A DNA stretch of 64,000 bases from Leishmania donovani (Eukaryota; Euglenozoa; Kinetoplastea; Trypanosomatida; Trypanosomatidae): NCBI RefSeq assembly GCF_000227135.1, contig NC_018257.1:503777-567776 (forward strand). Direction: 5' to 3'. The position numbers and the translations under genes were made by a program. Below are positions 29,805 to 40,104 of this stretch, piece by piece. Each line of letters starts with the position of its first letter. The first letter of the stretch is position 1. The notes under the pieces are model-generated. The model was not told where the DNA came from. It worked only from the letters and a program-made list of their open reading frames with translations, and did not search any database.

Positions 29805-32800
29805 ATGCTACATGAAGTGTACGCTCCTCGCACCGTGGCGGATGTGGCGTGGAGTCGGCAGAAGATCGTGACACTGTCCACTGTAATCCAGCAGGCACGC
29901 GGCAGAGGCAAGGCTTTGTCGAGTGCAGCACCACACATTGTCCTCCTCTACGGACCTCCTGGCTGCGGCAAGCTTGAAACCTTAAAGGTACTACTGTGCG
30001 AGGATGCTGCACTGGTGGATGCTCCTGTGCTCGCAACCCACAGCACGTCTCACGCTGGCCCAGGTGCAACATGGCAGTTGGCTCAGTCCCATAGCACGTC
30101 CTTTCACATCTTTCACACGTGCGAGGCCACCGTACCTGCTTATGCGCAGTACTTGAATAGCGTCGTTTCCTATTGTCGAGGCCAGCTGGGTGGCGGCGAG
30201 CTGCAGCTGCCGTCTCTCACCGAATCACCGGCAAGCTGCATGAGCAGCGGCGGCCGCAGCAGCTCTGCGGGTAGCCGCGCTGGCACCATGGCAGGAAGCG
30301 CAGGCTCGACAGAGTTGTCGACAAATCATGCGCACATCATCAAGTTCTACGGTGAGCCCGCATCCCACGCGCTGCATCGTTGCACGCTCTTGTTCCTCAG
30401 AGAGTACGAGGAGCTGCGTGCCATGGCACAGCACGAAGAGCAGGAGCAGGGACCACTCCTTTCGTCCGGCACACGTGTGGGCAGGCGATTGTGTCTGATG
30501 CAGCATCTTCGCCGCAACCTCATCTTTTTCCTTCACACCACGCACGACACACACAACGATAAGCTCGACCTGAGCACATCTTTCCCATCCACGCTGCTCC
30601 AAAGCCCTGCGGTGGAGCTGTTCCATTGCACACCGATAACGGAGATCAACCTGCGCAAGCGACTGCAGAGCATTTTGGATGTAGAGGTGCAGCGGCATGC
30701 GCAGAAGCGGCGGTGGGCAGCGAGCACGGCCGCGATGAGCTGTTTTGACAATTCTCTGTCTTCATCGTCCACCGTGCCACCGTCTGCGTCTCTCACGAGC
30801 GCTCGGCGTACCACAAAGGCGAAGCGGAAGGCGTCTACACCCACATCTGCGGCTGCGATCGCGACTGCAACTGCTTGCACTGCATCCTCTAGTATTGATC
30901 TCATAGACCCAGAGACGTTGAACGCCATCGTGGCGGGCAGCCAGGGCGACATCCGCCAAGCCCTCCTGCAAGTACAGTGGTTGTGCCTAATGCCTGCATC
31001 GAACTCACAAGTCCCGGCGGCACACCAGAGTGGTGAGTCAGTCGAAGGAGCATGGAGCCAGGCAGCGCAAGCTGCCGCGACGATCTGGATGAGGCTGGAA
31101 AAGCAGCGATTGGCGGCCCGCCAGGGTGTTGTGGCAGCCAGCGCCGGCGTCGCTGATGCTCGCGTGCTCTCGCTGAGTGGTACCACGGACGTCGGACTGA
31201 GCATCTACGCCTCGCATTCGACGCCGTGTGTATCTCCCGCTAAACCGGCTTCGAAAGCATCCGGAGTAGTGCACCGGGAAGGCAAGGATGAAGACGGCGA
31301 GATCGACAGCGAGCGTGAGAGTGACGTTGTAGAGGAGGTAAGCTCTAAGGGCTCTGGCGAAACGGTCCACATATTTTCTTCCGCCGAATTCACCAGTTTT
31401 CCTGAACCACAGACATCCCGCAATGGCGACGACAACACGCATGCCAAGGTAGGTGGTGCAGCCTCCCGCAAACGGCCCCGCCAGCCGTCGTCACCGCCCG
31501 CAGTGAACATGCTGTCATTGCTTGATTCGCAGATGGAGCGCATGCAGGCAATGGCCGATGTGGATGGCCAAAGAAGACGCGGCCCAAAAAGCAGGGCGGG
31601 CCGCTTTGCGCATCGAGGCGCGGCACCTCCGGCGTCTGCCACTGGGTCGCAGCAACGCAGCGTCCTTCCGATGACGAGGGACGAGTACCTCGGCCTCTCT
31701 CACGCCATCGGCCGGTTGCTCACACAGAAGTACTGCATCGATGAGGTGCTGGGCACTTTAAATGTGCCACCGCGCAAGATACTGGACTACCTGACGAACA
31801 ACCAAATTCGCTACTTTGGCGATGATCAGCTGCCTCAGTACGCACGCTGCATCGACGCCGCGAGTGACGCAGACGCGTTGCGGGCCTCGGAGCTGAGTGG
31901 TAGCTTCGCTGGCGTGCCGAACGCCGCTGCGCTGCGTGAGCGCCGTCAGCTGGCCGACCGCACCACCGCTGGCGAGAACCTCGGCAACATGGGACGATTA
32001 CTGGAGTCCATTGCGCTTCAGCTATTTCACCTCACGTACCGCGCGATTCAGACCGAGGTGCGCCCGCCGCCAGGCTTCGTCGCTCAGGAGCCGCCGCCAT
32101 ACCTTCGTCTGGCGTATCCGCGCCTCCGCGACATTTCTTACAGCGCGATGCCCTATTCGATGCGCAGAGGGGAGGACCGCACCGAAGCAGATCCCGCTGC
32201 CTACATTAGTGAGCGGGAGTGGGTCCAGCAGGCCCTCGCGCGGCTCGAGAGTGTGCCCGCAGTAGGTGCCCGTGGATCTTCTGCAAGCTACGGCAGCGAC
32301 AGTAACCGACGACGCCGCTTCGACGCCGGTGCTGGCGGCGGCTCATCATCACATGCGACGCTCACACCACGTATCCAGGCGGAAGAGGTGGACGTTTTGC
32401 GTGAGGGGTTGCCTGACCTGCTGTACCGCTGCGGCAGCACCGAGGCTGTGCTGCTCGACTACTACGCCTTAGCCCCTTATATTCTGCTCACCGTGAGCCC
32501 TCCGCTGCCGCTGCAGTCGTCCCATGCGGAGCGCATTCCGGCCTCTGCTGCGTTGGCGTCGCTGTCGCAAGCCTGTGAAGGGACAAACACGACGGCGCAG
32601 AGCCGTGGCGTGCACATTGCGCCAGACGCACCGTCCCTGCCATCATGCTCACCCGGCACATCTACGATGCTTACCACGGCACCCCGTCGCACGGTATTTC
32701 GATTCGCATCGTCTTCCTTGTCAGCGTCGGCACCGCCATTGCCGGTGCCCTCTGCTCACTCTGTGAACAAGAGACCGTGCCTGCGCCCCTGCACGCCCTT

Positions 32801-32978
32801 GCAGATGGCGATTCTGCAGCGTGGCCGCAACCCTGCCACGGCTCAGCTCCGAAGCGACCTTTTTGTGTTGTCCACAGACGGCGTTGGCGACAGGACTGCC
32901 GGCGCTGCGACGGAGGGCAGTGCGGAGCGCCCGCTAATCCCACCCGGGGACGAGATCGAAGACATCGACGAGGACTAG
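29805..32978 (+). CDS. RAD17: Rad17-like checkpoint clamp loader (AAA+ ATPase)
   Basis: The N-terminus MLHEVYAPRTVADVAWSRQKI has the Rad17/RFC entry motif, followed by Walker A GPPGCGK at residues 50-56. A Walker B-like strand (CTLLFLREYEEL, about 190-205) and the RFC-type box GSQGDIRQALLQVQ (Asp382) follow, completing an AAA+ module. Beyond a low-complexity stretch, SHAIGRLLTQKY and the text around YLTNNQIRYFGDDQL match the Rad17 C-terminal region (HALGK / NY-x-x-F). Rad17 with RFC2-5 loads the 9-1-1 clamp at damaged or stalled DNA. At about 1,057 residues it is much longer than human or yeast Rad17, mainly through Ser/Ala-rich inserts. The frame is open from 29613 but the upstream part is translated pyrimidine tract, so ATG 29805, just before the entry motif, is preferred. 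Confidence 0.82.
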   Translation: MLHEVYAPRTVADVAWSRQKIVTLSTVIQQARGRGKALSSAAPHIVLLYGPPGCGKLETLKVLLCEDAALVDAPVLATHSTSHAGPGATWQLAQSHSTSFHIFHTCEATVPAYAQYLNSVVSYCRGQLGGGELQLPSLTESPASCMSSGGRSSSAGSRAGTMAGSAGSTELSTNHAHIIKFYGEPASHALHRCTLLFLREYEELRAMAQHEEQEQGPLLSSGTRVGRRLCLMQHLRRNLIFFLHTTHDTHNDKLDLSTSFPSTLLQSPAVELFHCTPITEINLRKRLQSILDVEVQRHAQKRRWAASTAAMSCFDNSLSSSSTVPPSASLTSARRTTKAKRKASTPTSAAAIATATACTASSSIDLIDPETLNAIVAGSQGDIRQALLQVQWLCLMPASNSQVPAAHQSGESVEGAWSQAAQAAATIWMRLEKQRLAARQGVVAASAGVADARVLSLSGTTDVGLSIYASHSTPCVSPAKPASKASGVVHREGKDEDGEIDSERESDVVEEVSSKGSGETVHIFSSAEFTSFPEPQTSRNGDDNTHAKVGGAASRKRPRQPSSPPAVNMLSLLDSQMERMQAMADVDGQRRRGPKSRAGRFAHRGAAPPASATGSQQRSVLPMTRDEYLGLSHAIGRLLTQKYCIDEVLGTLNVPPRKILDYLTNNQIRYFGDDQLPQYARCIDAASDADALRASELSGSFAGVPNAAALRERRQLADRTTAGENLGNMGRLLESIALQLFHLTYRAIQTEVRPPPGFVAQEPPPYLRLAYPRLRDISYSAMPYSMRRGEDRTEADPAAYISEREWVQQALARLESVPAVGARGSSASYGSDSNRRRRFDAGAGGGSSSHATLTPRIQAEEVDVLREGLPDLLYRCGSTEAVLLDYYALAPYILLTVSPPLPLQSSHAERIPASAALASLSQACEGTNTTAQSRGVHIAPDAPSLPSCSPGTSTMLTTAPRRTVFRFASSSLSASAPPLPVPSAHSVNKRPCLRPCTPLQMAILQRGRNPATAQLRSDLFVLSTDGVGDRTAGAATEGSAERPLIPPGDEIEDIDED

Positions 32979-34351
32979 GGCCCACAGGTGGGATCGTGTG
33001 GGCGAGGAAGGGGGATGAAAGTCAGGATGCGCCGCTGTGGCTGTGCGTATGCGCCGGTCAAACAAATTGGAGCGAGAGCGTCAGCAGTGCACGATACACG
33101 ACACTCGTATGGGGTGGAGTGCGAGAGATACTCACATGAAACAGGTCTTTTCCACTTCTTTTCGACCGGGGCGATGGCGATGATGGTGATGTGCTGAGGG
33201 AGGGGTACTGCTGCTCCGCAGCTCTCCTCTAGCTCCATGAAGCTGTGTAGCCGCAGGCCGCTCAGCAATGCCAAGGTGCGTTTATCCATCGCTTTCGGCT
33301 AAGCTTCAGAGCAGGTGGAAGAATGCACACCTAGCGGCATTCCACGATTGATTGGGCCCTCGATTGTTTGCCTGGCGAACATGTGGACGAAGAAAAAGGG
33401 AAAGGTGTGGGAAGGGACCGCGAATGACCTCATGTTGTCCTTAACACATCCGCAAGACGGCTTCCTCTCGAGGGTTTCTGTAGCATCTATGACGATGTGC
33501 CTCTTGCGAGACCGCACTTTCAGCGCAACCCCCACTAATGGCGGAGTATAGTGCGCCTCTGTACCGGCGTGACTGTCTGTGGGCGGTGGGGGAGGGGACA
33601 TACCTCTTCGCCTCCCCCCATTCCTCCACTGTGCCGCCGCGACGGCATTCCTGTCTTCCTCCCTCGGTGTCTATCTTACCCCCTTTTTTCGTCTTGCTTT
33701 CACTGCGCCCAACAAGTCCACACACGCGCACTGACGCCCTTACCGACGGCACCTGTCGACCACAACGCGAAACTGCTCCAACGAGTCTGCTCGTCACGGC
33801 CTCTTTTTGATGCATGGAAACACGCCCACTCACGGAGCTCCGCATATCTCTTCCTTGTCTCTCCAAGGCAGTGCATCTCCATCCCCCATTCTCTCTCCTA
33901 CGAACGCACGCGCGCATACCTAGTCACCTTTATCTCGATTAGCGCATGTGCCGTCGTTGCAGTCACGCACCTCTGCACCCCTCTTCTTCGCCCCTTATAG
34001 TGTTGCATGTGTGTCCGCCTCTTCCTTCTCGCCCTTTCGCGCTGTTTTTCTTTTCGTTTTGCTCTTTTTTTTTGGACAGGCTGCCTGCCTGTGATTCTTC
34101 TATCGTGCGTTGTGTGTGCCTCAGGTCAACCACACCCCGCCTCACGGAATTATCGGGCCAAGCGAATATTTTCTGTCCCCATCATCGCACCACCTCTCCC
34201 CTGTCCCCGCCGCTCTCCCTGTGCTCAGAGAGCTTGACTCGCTGCAGCCCTTTGCCCGCTCTTCTCTACTCACCTTCCAGAGTAGCGTTTTTTTCCTTTG
34301 TGGCGGCGGCTACGCGCGGCCCAAACTAACGGCAAACCCTGCGAGCGAAGA
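32979..34351 (+). other. Spacer before the PPC decarboxylase gene
   Basis: No gene is supported. Pyrimidine-rich DNA spans about 33600-33700 and 33990-34080, with a T run at 34065-34072 and an AG at 34079 (tggacag). These are likely trans-splicing signals. The rest has no feature I can recognise. Confidence 0.6.
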
Positions 34352-35323
34352 ATGGCCTCTCCAGAGTCGCCTCAGACCTCTCTGCCGAGCGAGGAGAAGT
34401 ACCCCTCGGTGCATCTGTTGCTTCTAATCACGGGCAGTGTCGCAGCAATCAAGACAGGGCTGCTGCTGGATCAGCTCTCGACAGAGCGGTGCAACATCCG
34501 CATTGCCGCTACAAAGGCTGCATTTCACTTTCTCCGTCGCGCACAGCCGTCCAAGACGGGCATCCCGTTTCAGAGCATCATCACGGACGAGCAGGAGTGG
34601 AGTGAGTGGCAGGCAATGAACGATGCCGTGGTGCACATTGAGCTGCGCCGATGGGCAGACCTCGTTGTGATTGCTCCACTCAACGCGAACACGCTCGCCA
34701 AGGTGGCGACAGGGCTGTGCGACAACTTGGTCTCGAGTGTCATGCGGGCGTGGGAGGTGAAGCAGAAGCCGGTGATCCTGTGCCCGGCCATGAACACCGC
34801 CATGTGGACGCACCCCATTACGGCAAAACAGCTGAATCAGCTGGCGGAGTGGTACTGCGATCCAGACGCGCGGAGCTGCACATCATGCACTAACATGATC
34901 AAGACCAGCTTTCCGGTAGGCGACAGCTGCGCGTCGCCTTCGAGGGCCGTTGTAAAGGAAAGCGCGGAGACAAACGGGAGAGAGGCTGAGGATAGCGCGA
35001 CGACGGCGATAAACACCTCCTCTTCGTCGGCCGCGGTGACTGCCGGCGCCGTTGCTGCTGCTACTGCGCGTGGCCCTCCGCTCCCTGTGACGCTGCGTGA
35101 ATCGATGTATCAGGTTGTTGGTCCTGAGAGCAAGCGCCTGGCTTGTGGCGACATCGGGATCGGCGGTATGGCTAGCGTCGAGGAGATCGCGCTGCACATT
35201 CGCCACACAATGAAGCTTATTCGAGATGAGAAGCGGCGTTGCTTTCAAGAGGCGCCGGTGCGGCGCGAGGCGGAAGCTGGAGGCACTCAACCTGTGGCAC
35301 ACCCTCCTCAGGAGACGCACTAG
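34352..35323 (+). CDS. PPCDC: Phosphopantothenoylcysteine decarboxylase (HFCD flavoprotein)
   Basis: This protein carries every landmark of the eukaryotic enzyme: GSVAAIK near the N-terminus (FMN phosphate loop), HIELRRWADLVVIAPLNANTLAK with the active-site His95, PAMNTAMW at 145-152 with the substrate-binding Asn148, and LACGDIGIGGMA with the catalytic Cys265 on the flexible lid. It decarboxylates 4'-phosphopantothenoylcysteine to 4'-phosphopantetheine in coenzyme A synthesis, using FMN, and normally works as a trimer in the cytosol. At 323 residues it is longer than the ~200-residue human enzyme owing to a Ser/Ala/Thr-rich insert of about 70 residues between the Asn and Cys motifs (residues about 185-250) and a ~45-residue tail. 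The frame opens with TTG at 34298; the first ATG is 34352. Confidence 0.95.
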   Translation: MASPESPQTSLPSEEKYPSVHLLLLITGSVAAIKTGLLLDQLSTERCNIRIAATKAAFHFLRRAQPSKTGIPFQSIITDEQEWSEWQAMNDAVVHIELRRWADLVVIAPLNANTLAKVATGLCDNLVSSVMRAWEVKQKPVILCPAMNTAMWTHPITAKQLNQLAEWYCDPDARSCTSCTNMIKTSFPVGDSCASPSRAVVKESAETNGREAEDSATTAINTSSSSAAVTAGAVAAATARGPPLPVTLRESMYQVVGPESKRLACGDIGIGGMASVEEIALHIRHTMKLIRDEKRRCFQEAPVRREAEAGGTQPVAHPPQETH

Positions 35324-36539
35324 TCCCAGATGCAGCCTCCCCCCACGGCACGTGTGATGGCGACGCGAGCCGCAGTGGTGAAGCGCTGTCGCAGGCGAAG
35401 GTGAAGGGACAGTGGACCGGCAAAGCAGTCGGAGGCAAGCGGCTAGCGAGGAAGATCAAAGTCTAGCACAGAGCTAATGCAGATGCGGTTCCATTCTCTT
35501 CTTGTATGGGCAGCAGTCCTTCCTCCCCCCACACACACCTCCCGCCTCCCCACAACCTCGCACCTCACCGTCTTCTTCGGCTCTGCCGCGTGCCATCTTG
35601 AGATTGATGATGCCTGTGTGTGCTGTGTAAAAAAAAACCTTCACCGCCGCGGCTCTGCTTATCTTCCGTTCGCTCTTCTTTTTAATCTCACCACCACACC
35701 ATCGTCTGAGCGTGGGCGGAGGAGGGCGGCGGCGGCGATACCCTACGTTAACGGAAGCAGGCGAGCATTTTTCTTCACAAGCGACGCGGATTCGCACGCC
35801 ATCAGCGAGGCATGATGAAGAGCAAGTTAGCAAGACCCTTCTTTTTTCGCTTGTTGTGCGCCGTGCGAAAATTGTGCATAGACGGGCGGTGGCGCCCTCT
35901 CTGCTCTTCAAATAGGGGAGCGGTAGCAGATGTGGAGGTTCGACGTACAAGTAGGAGGAGAGCCGGTGTCTCGCCGCGCTCGCTGCACGTTTGAGTTTTT
36001 GCGTTTCTTCGCCTGATGGGTGAGAGCGCCAATCCATGCTGCTCCTCGACCTCAGCGAGGTGACCGAACGCACGAGGCCGGAGAAAACGTGGCGAGACCA
36101 GCCTCCCCTTCTTCTCTTACCTTGCCGCCGCCGGCGTTTGCTTCTCTCATCGCATTTTCTGCTCTTCTCCCTTGCTTCCTGTCCGTTCGCTACGCTCGCT
36201 ACCCCTTCCTCTCAACGCCGGTGCTTTACATATCTATGCATCACGTCGCTGCTCATGGACCATTCGCTGTTGAAGAAAAGCGCGGACCCGGTGGCGTGCA
36301 ACGGATGCTGAGAAGGAACTGCTGCTGTTCCTCACCATTGAAGGAAGGCGAAAACGAAAGCAAAAAAAAAAGGGACGGGGGATTGCCGCTCTTTCACTGA
36401 GAATCGAAAACTTTAACGCGCTGGACGTTGTCGTGTAGCACACGATCGACAACGAAGGGCTTTGTGTGTACGCGTGGTGCAGTGCAAACACGAGTGATGC
36501 CGGTGCCCGCTCTGACAGGAGTGATAGCAGCTCTGCGTA
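35324..36539 (+). other. Spacer after the PPCDC gene
   Basis: No gene is supported. There are pyrimidine-rich blocks (35500-35560, 36100-36200) and an A run at 36362-36370. Open frames here are short and compositionally biased. Confidence 0.6.
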
Positions 36540-37560
36540 CCCGCGCATGCAACACCGCTCACACGCCACCAGCACACGTGCCACGACCTACACTTTTCAT
36601 CTCTCGTACCTTCTCTCAGGCACCTGCGACACTGGCGACTTCAGCTTGACCATCGAGTCCAAATTGCAGAGTACCGAGACGTAGCAGGGACACTCATTGT
36701 ATTTCTTCCGCTACGTCAAGCACGTGGATGAGGCCTCCTCGAAGCGCGGGGGGGGGTGGACCAGCTCGTGGAGGCAGACTTGAAGGGATCGGAGGCGGCT
36801 CTTACCAGCAGCACTGCCAAGGATGAGGGCCTCCTGAAGGAGTGGTCACTCCGCACCCACTACATCGAGCTCGCCTCCATCCAATGCACCAAACTCACTC
36901 ACACAAAAAAAACTCATCGACAAGCGCACAGGCCATCTTTCCGCAGGCTTCATGGTGAACCCAGGCAACGAATTCATGCACATGGCGGCCGGCACCATCC
37001 AATACGACTGCAAGCCACACAATGATCTATAGGGGCCGTCAGCCTCGACGGCGGCGGCAAAGATGCTGTGGCCCAAGCTCATGACCGTGGTGCACGAGGA
37101 CTTGGCAGGGCTGCTTGTGCACGAGAAGCCGGCTCTGCATCGCAAGGTGGTGGCGGCCATACGTGCATTTCACGTGCGCTCCGATGCAGCCATCGGCACT
37201 GTGGCCACATTCCGGCAGGCTTTATGCGGTGCGCGACCCGAACCTGCTCTGCGCCGGCATTCAGGTCGTCAGTGTTCTATCGTTCGCGTGATTCCTGGCT
37301 GAGCTGCATAGCACCAGGAGGTGGCCATGTGCAGCCTGTTGACGCCTCCTTGACAGCGCAGTTTGAGCGAGTTTTTCGGAAGAGTCTTGTCCTTGCCGGG
37401 GAATGTAACAGACAGTTCCCAATGACGAGTCTCTCTGACTGCACTGCGCGTCGTCGAGATTATCGGCACGGAGTTCACTGCTGCAGCGGCGTACTGCAGC
37501 GCACCCGGCGCGAGCGCCACAGGGGAGGGTGCTTGCATGCCTTTTTGGTTGCAACGCAGC
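36540..37560 (+). pseudogene. Unidentified frameshifted pseudogene
   Basis: Protein-like text continues across several frames. It reads YTFHLSYLLSGTCDTGDFSL (about 36589-36648), an in-frame TAG (36682-36684), then HSLYFFRYVKHVDEASSKR. A frame change occurs in a run of 9 G (36748-36756), followed by VDQLVEADLKGSEAAL and KEWSLRTHYIELAS. Another change lies in a run of 8 A (36905-36912), followed by LIDKRTGHLSAGFMVNPGNE and HMAAGTIQYDCKP. A TAG follows at 37030-37032, then KMLWPKLMTVVHEDLAGLL, and after a further shift near 37215, LYAVRDPNLLCAGIQVVSVL. The pieces join naturally, so this is one decayed gene. I do not recognise the family. Limits are approximate. Confidence 0.65.
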
Positions 37561-38604
37561 AAAGATGAGCGTCACAGTGCGCTCCTCAGAGCGGGAGGTA
37601 AAGCTGTGGAGGTGATGCGCCGAAGGCAAACAGTGTGACGGTAGAGGAGGGCAAGGCAATGCGATCAGCGACGTGTCCTCACGGCCACGCTTCTGTGGAG
37701 AGCCGAACGCCTGTGTCCTCTTGGCCGGAGGCCCTGCCAAACTGGCGAGTAATGCGCGTTTCTCTCTGCTCTGCCCTGCCCGTCGTGCGCTTGCTTGCTT
37801 CGCGAGCGCCTTCTCCTTCGTTTTTTTTTTCTTTTTTTTTTCAGGGAGGGGGAGACGGGGCTTGCTCCAAGGGCGCTCCTACCTTCTTCTGCTCGTGGGC
37901 ACTAAGACACACACGCACACACATACACAAGAGAAATACAGAAAAGGAAATCACCTCTCACAAACACGGAAGAGAGAACAGTTTGGGAGAGCTGGAGGGA
38001 GAGCGGAATGGCTCTCTCGATAACGCGCGCGTTGGCCAAGGCAAACGTGCGCACCCTTGTGGAGCTGCACCTCCGTGTGTGGACCTGCCTCTGTGTCTTT
38101 GTGGAAACGCTTCGCTCTGGCGGGTTTCGGCTGCTTCTGTGTGTCCCTCTAAGGTGTGCGGGGCGGCCTCTTTTTGCGGCAAACGCTGCAATCCCCGAGT
38201 ACCGCAGCCGATGCGGCTTCTGTCGTGTTGTGCTCATTGCCGTGCTAACAGAGGCGTTTCAAGTCTCTCTCTCTCTCCTCTCTCTTCGAAAGTCATTGCT
38301 CACCTCCCTCTTTTCGAAAACTGTAGACACTTGAGACGCGGCGCACACGCAGAGACGCGCGCAGATTTCTTTTCTTTTTTTTTTTTCGAAACTCCAACCA
38401 GCCCAGCCCTTCGCGCACACAACGCTTTCGTGTCGAAGAACCAGAGGCGACGCATCGCGGCTCTCTGCACCGTTCGGGTATGCGCGCTGATGTATTGTCG
38501 GCTGCCCCGTGATTTTCGCCTTTCCCCATACTACTTGCGAACTCAGACACCTACGTTCAGCGCACGCAAAACAGAAAGACGAAAGAAAAAGGCTACAGAG
38601 GGGG
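37561..38604 (+). other. Spacer before the Pus3-type gene
   Basis: No gene is supported. T-rich tracts at 37822-37841 and 38370-38389 are likely processing signals for the flanking transcripts, and CA-rich DNA lies at 37909-37928. The possible decayed end of the upstream pseudogene (around 37565-37615) may extend here. Confidence 0.55.
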
Positions 38605-40104
38605 ATGGCGTCCTCTTCCACAGCCGACGACCATAGCGCCGTTGCCGGCACAGTGGCATCTTCGGCCTCGGTCTGCGGCAGCCGCGAAGCCGCTGCCTTG
38701 CCACCGACGGCGCTGCTCAAACTGGGCAGTACAAAGAAGCAAAGGACGGAGAGGGCGTTCTTGTTCGACCGCTACCCAAGCCGAAAGATCGCGCTGCGGC
38801 TGGCATATCACGGTCACGTGCACGACGGTCTCGCAAAACAGAAGGAGACGGACAACACAGTGGAGGGACTCGTGTGCGATGCGTTGCGGCGGCTTCGTCT
38901 CATCCCGGAGGACGGGCCCCACAACTTTGGGCGGTGCGGTCGCACCGATAAGGGCGTCAGTGCCCTCGGGAACGCCTTATCCCTTACCGCTCGCGCGTCG
39001 TGCACTGCAGATGCGGAGCCGCAGCTGCCGCCACTGGATTACTGCAGCATGCTCAACAACGTCCTGCCCTCAACGATTCGCATCGTTGGCTGTGCGTTGG
39101 TCGACGACGCCTTCGACGCACGCTTCTCCTGTGTCCATCGCACCTACCGCTACTACTTTTTCCACCGCGGGCTGAACCTGGAAGCAATGCAGGAGGCTGC
39201 CGCCTTCTTCCTCGGGACGCACAACTTCCGCAACTTCTGCAAGATGGACGTTGTGAATGTGAGCAACTTTGTGCGCACGGTGTTCTCGGTCGGCCTGCAC
39301 CCGAGTGAGGCTCTGCCAGAGCTTATTTCGTATCTTGAGATCAGAGCGAACTCGTTCTTGTACCACCAGATTCGCTGCATCATGGAGGTGCTGTTTCTCG
39401 TGGGCCGCGGGCTGGAGGTCCCTAGCGTGGTCCAGACGCTGCTAGAGCGAGGTGATCGCAAACCAACTTATCCCCTGGCAGACGGTACCCCACTGGTACT
39501 GTGGGACTGCGGATTCGACAATGTTCAGTGGCAGATGTCCCACTGCGCGTTTCATGCGATGGAGCAGGAGCTGCAGGACATCAGCACCGCGCTTCTTATA
39601 CGCGCCACATCTGCCGCCGCTATGCGGTCCCAGTTATTCCGCTGGTACACTGGTACCGCAGACATGTTTCGCAAGGACACGCTGGAGAAAAGCGACACAT
39701 CAGGCGAGGGCCGCTCGCGCGCTGTTGCTTGGCGAGATCCCGAGCTGCGGCGTTTGGATATGTGGTCCATCACGGGGTGCGACTGGACAGACCCGGGCAC
39801 CGCCGGCCAGATCAAGGCGCGCAAGCGCGACCTGCTCTACTACCTCCGTACAGAAGCCAACAAAGGGCAGCCCCTGTCGACGACGACAAGCTGTGAGGAA
39901 AAGACTTCTCAGACCGCAGAAACCATTGCCAGCGCCCCTCTGGCGCCGGTGAACTACGTGCCTCTCTTGCAACGCGAGACAGAGCGCACCTATGAGGAGG
40001 AGGTGCGGGAGCTGAGCGGCAAGAAGCGCGCGCGCTACGAAGTGAATGAGGCGAAGAAGGCGGCCGCTGCGGCGGCGCACAAAGAGGTGGTAAGCGAGGA
40101 CTAA
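38605..40104 (+). CDS. tRNA pseudouridine synthase, TruA/Pus3 type
   Basis: The signature GRCGRTDKGVSALG contains the catalytic Asp115 (family consensus GRTD-x-G-V). Around it are RLAYHGHVHDGLAKQ near the N-terminus, ARFSCVHRTYRYYFF, a HNFRNFCKMD block and EIRANSFLYHQIRCIM, all typical of TruA-fold enzymes. The GRCGRTDKGVSA wording and NFCKMD fit the eukaryotic Pus3/Deg1 branch, which makes pseudouridine 38/39 in the tRNA anticodon arm. The protein has 499 residues with a Ser/Ala-rich leader of about 50 residues and a basic/acidic C-terminal tail. The frame opens with GTG upstream; ATG 38605 gives a start close to the conserved part. Pus1-type specificity cannot be fully ruled out. Confidence 0.92.
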   Translation: MASSSTADDHSAVAGTVASSASVCGSREAAALPPTALLKLGSTKKQRTERAFLFDRYPSRKIALRLAYHGHVHDGLAKQKETDNTVEGLVCDALRRLRLIPEDGPHNFGRCGRTDKGVSALGNALSLTARASCTADAEPQLPPLDYCSMLNNVLPSTIRIVGCALVDDAFDARFSCVHRTYRYYFFHRGLNLEAMQEAAAFFLGTHNFRNFCKMDVVNVSNFVRTVFSVGLHPSEALPELISYLEIRANSFLYHQIRCIMEVLFLVGRGLEVPSVVQTLLERGDRKPTYPLADGTPLVLWDCGFDNVQWQMSHCAFHAMEQELQDISTALLIRATSAAAMRSQLFRWYTGTADMFRKDTLEKSDTSGEGRSRAVAWRDPELRRLDMWSITGCDWTDPGTAGQIKARKRDLLYYLRTEANKGQPLSTTTSCEEKTSQTAETIASAPLAPVNYVPLLQRETERTYEEEVRELSGKKRARYEVNEAKKAAAAAAHKEVVSED

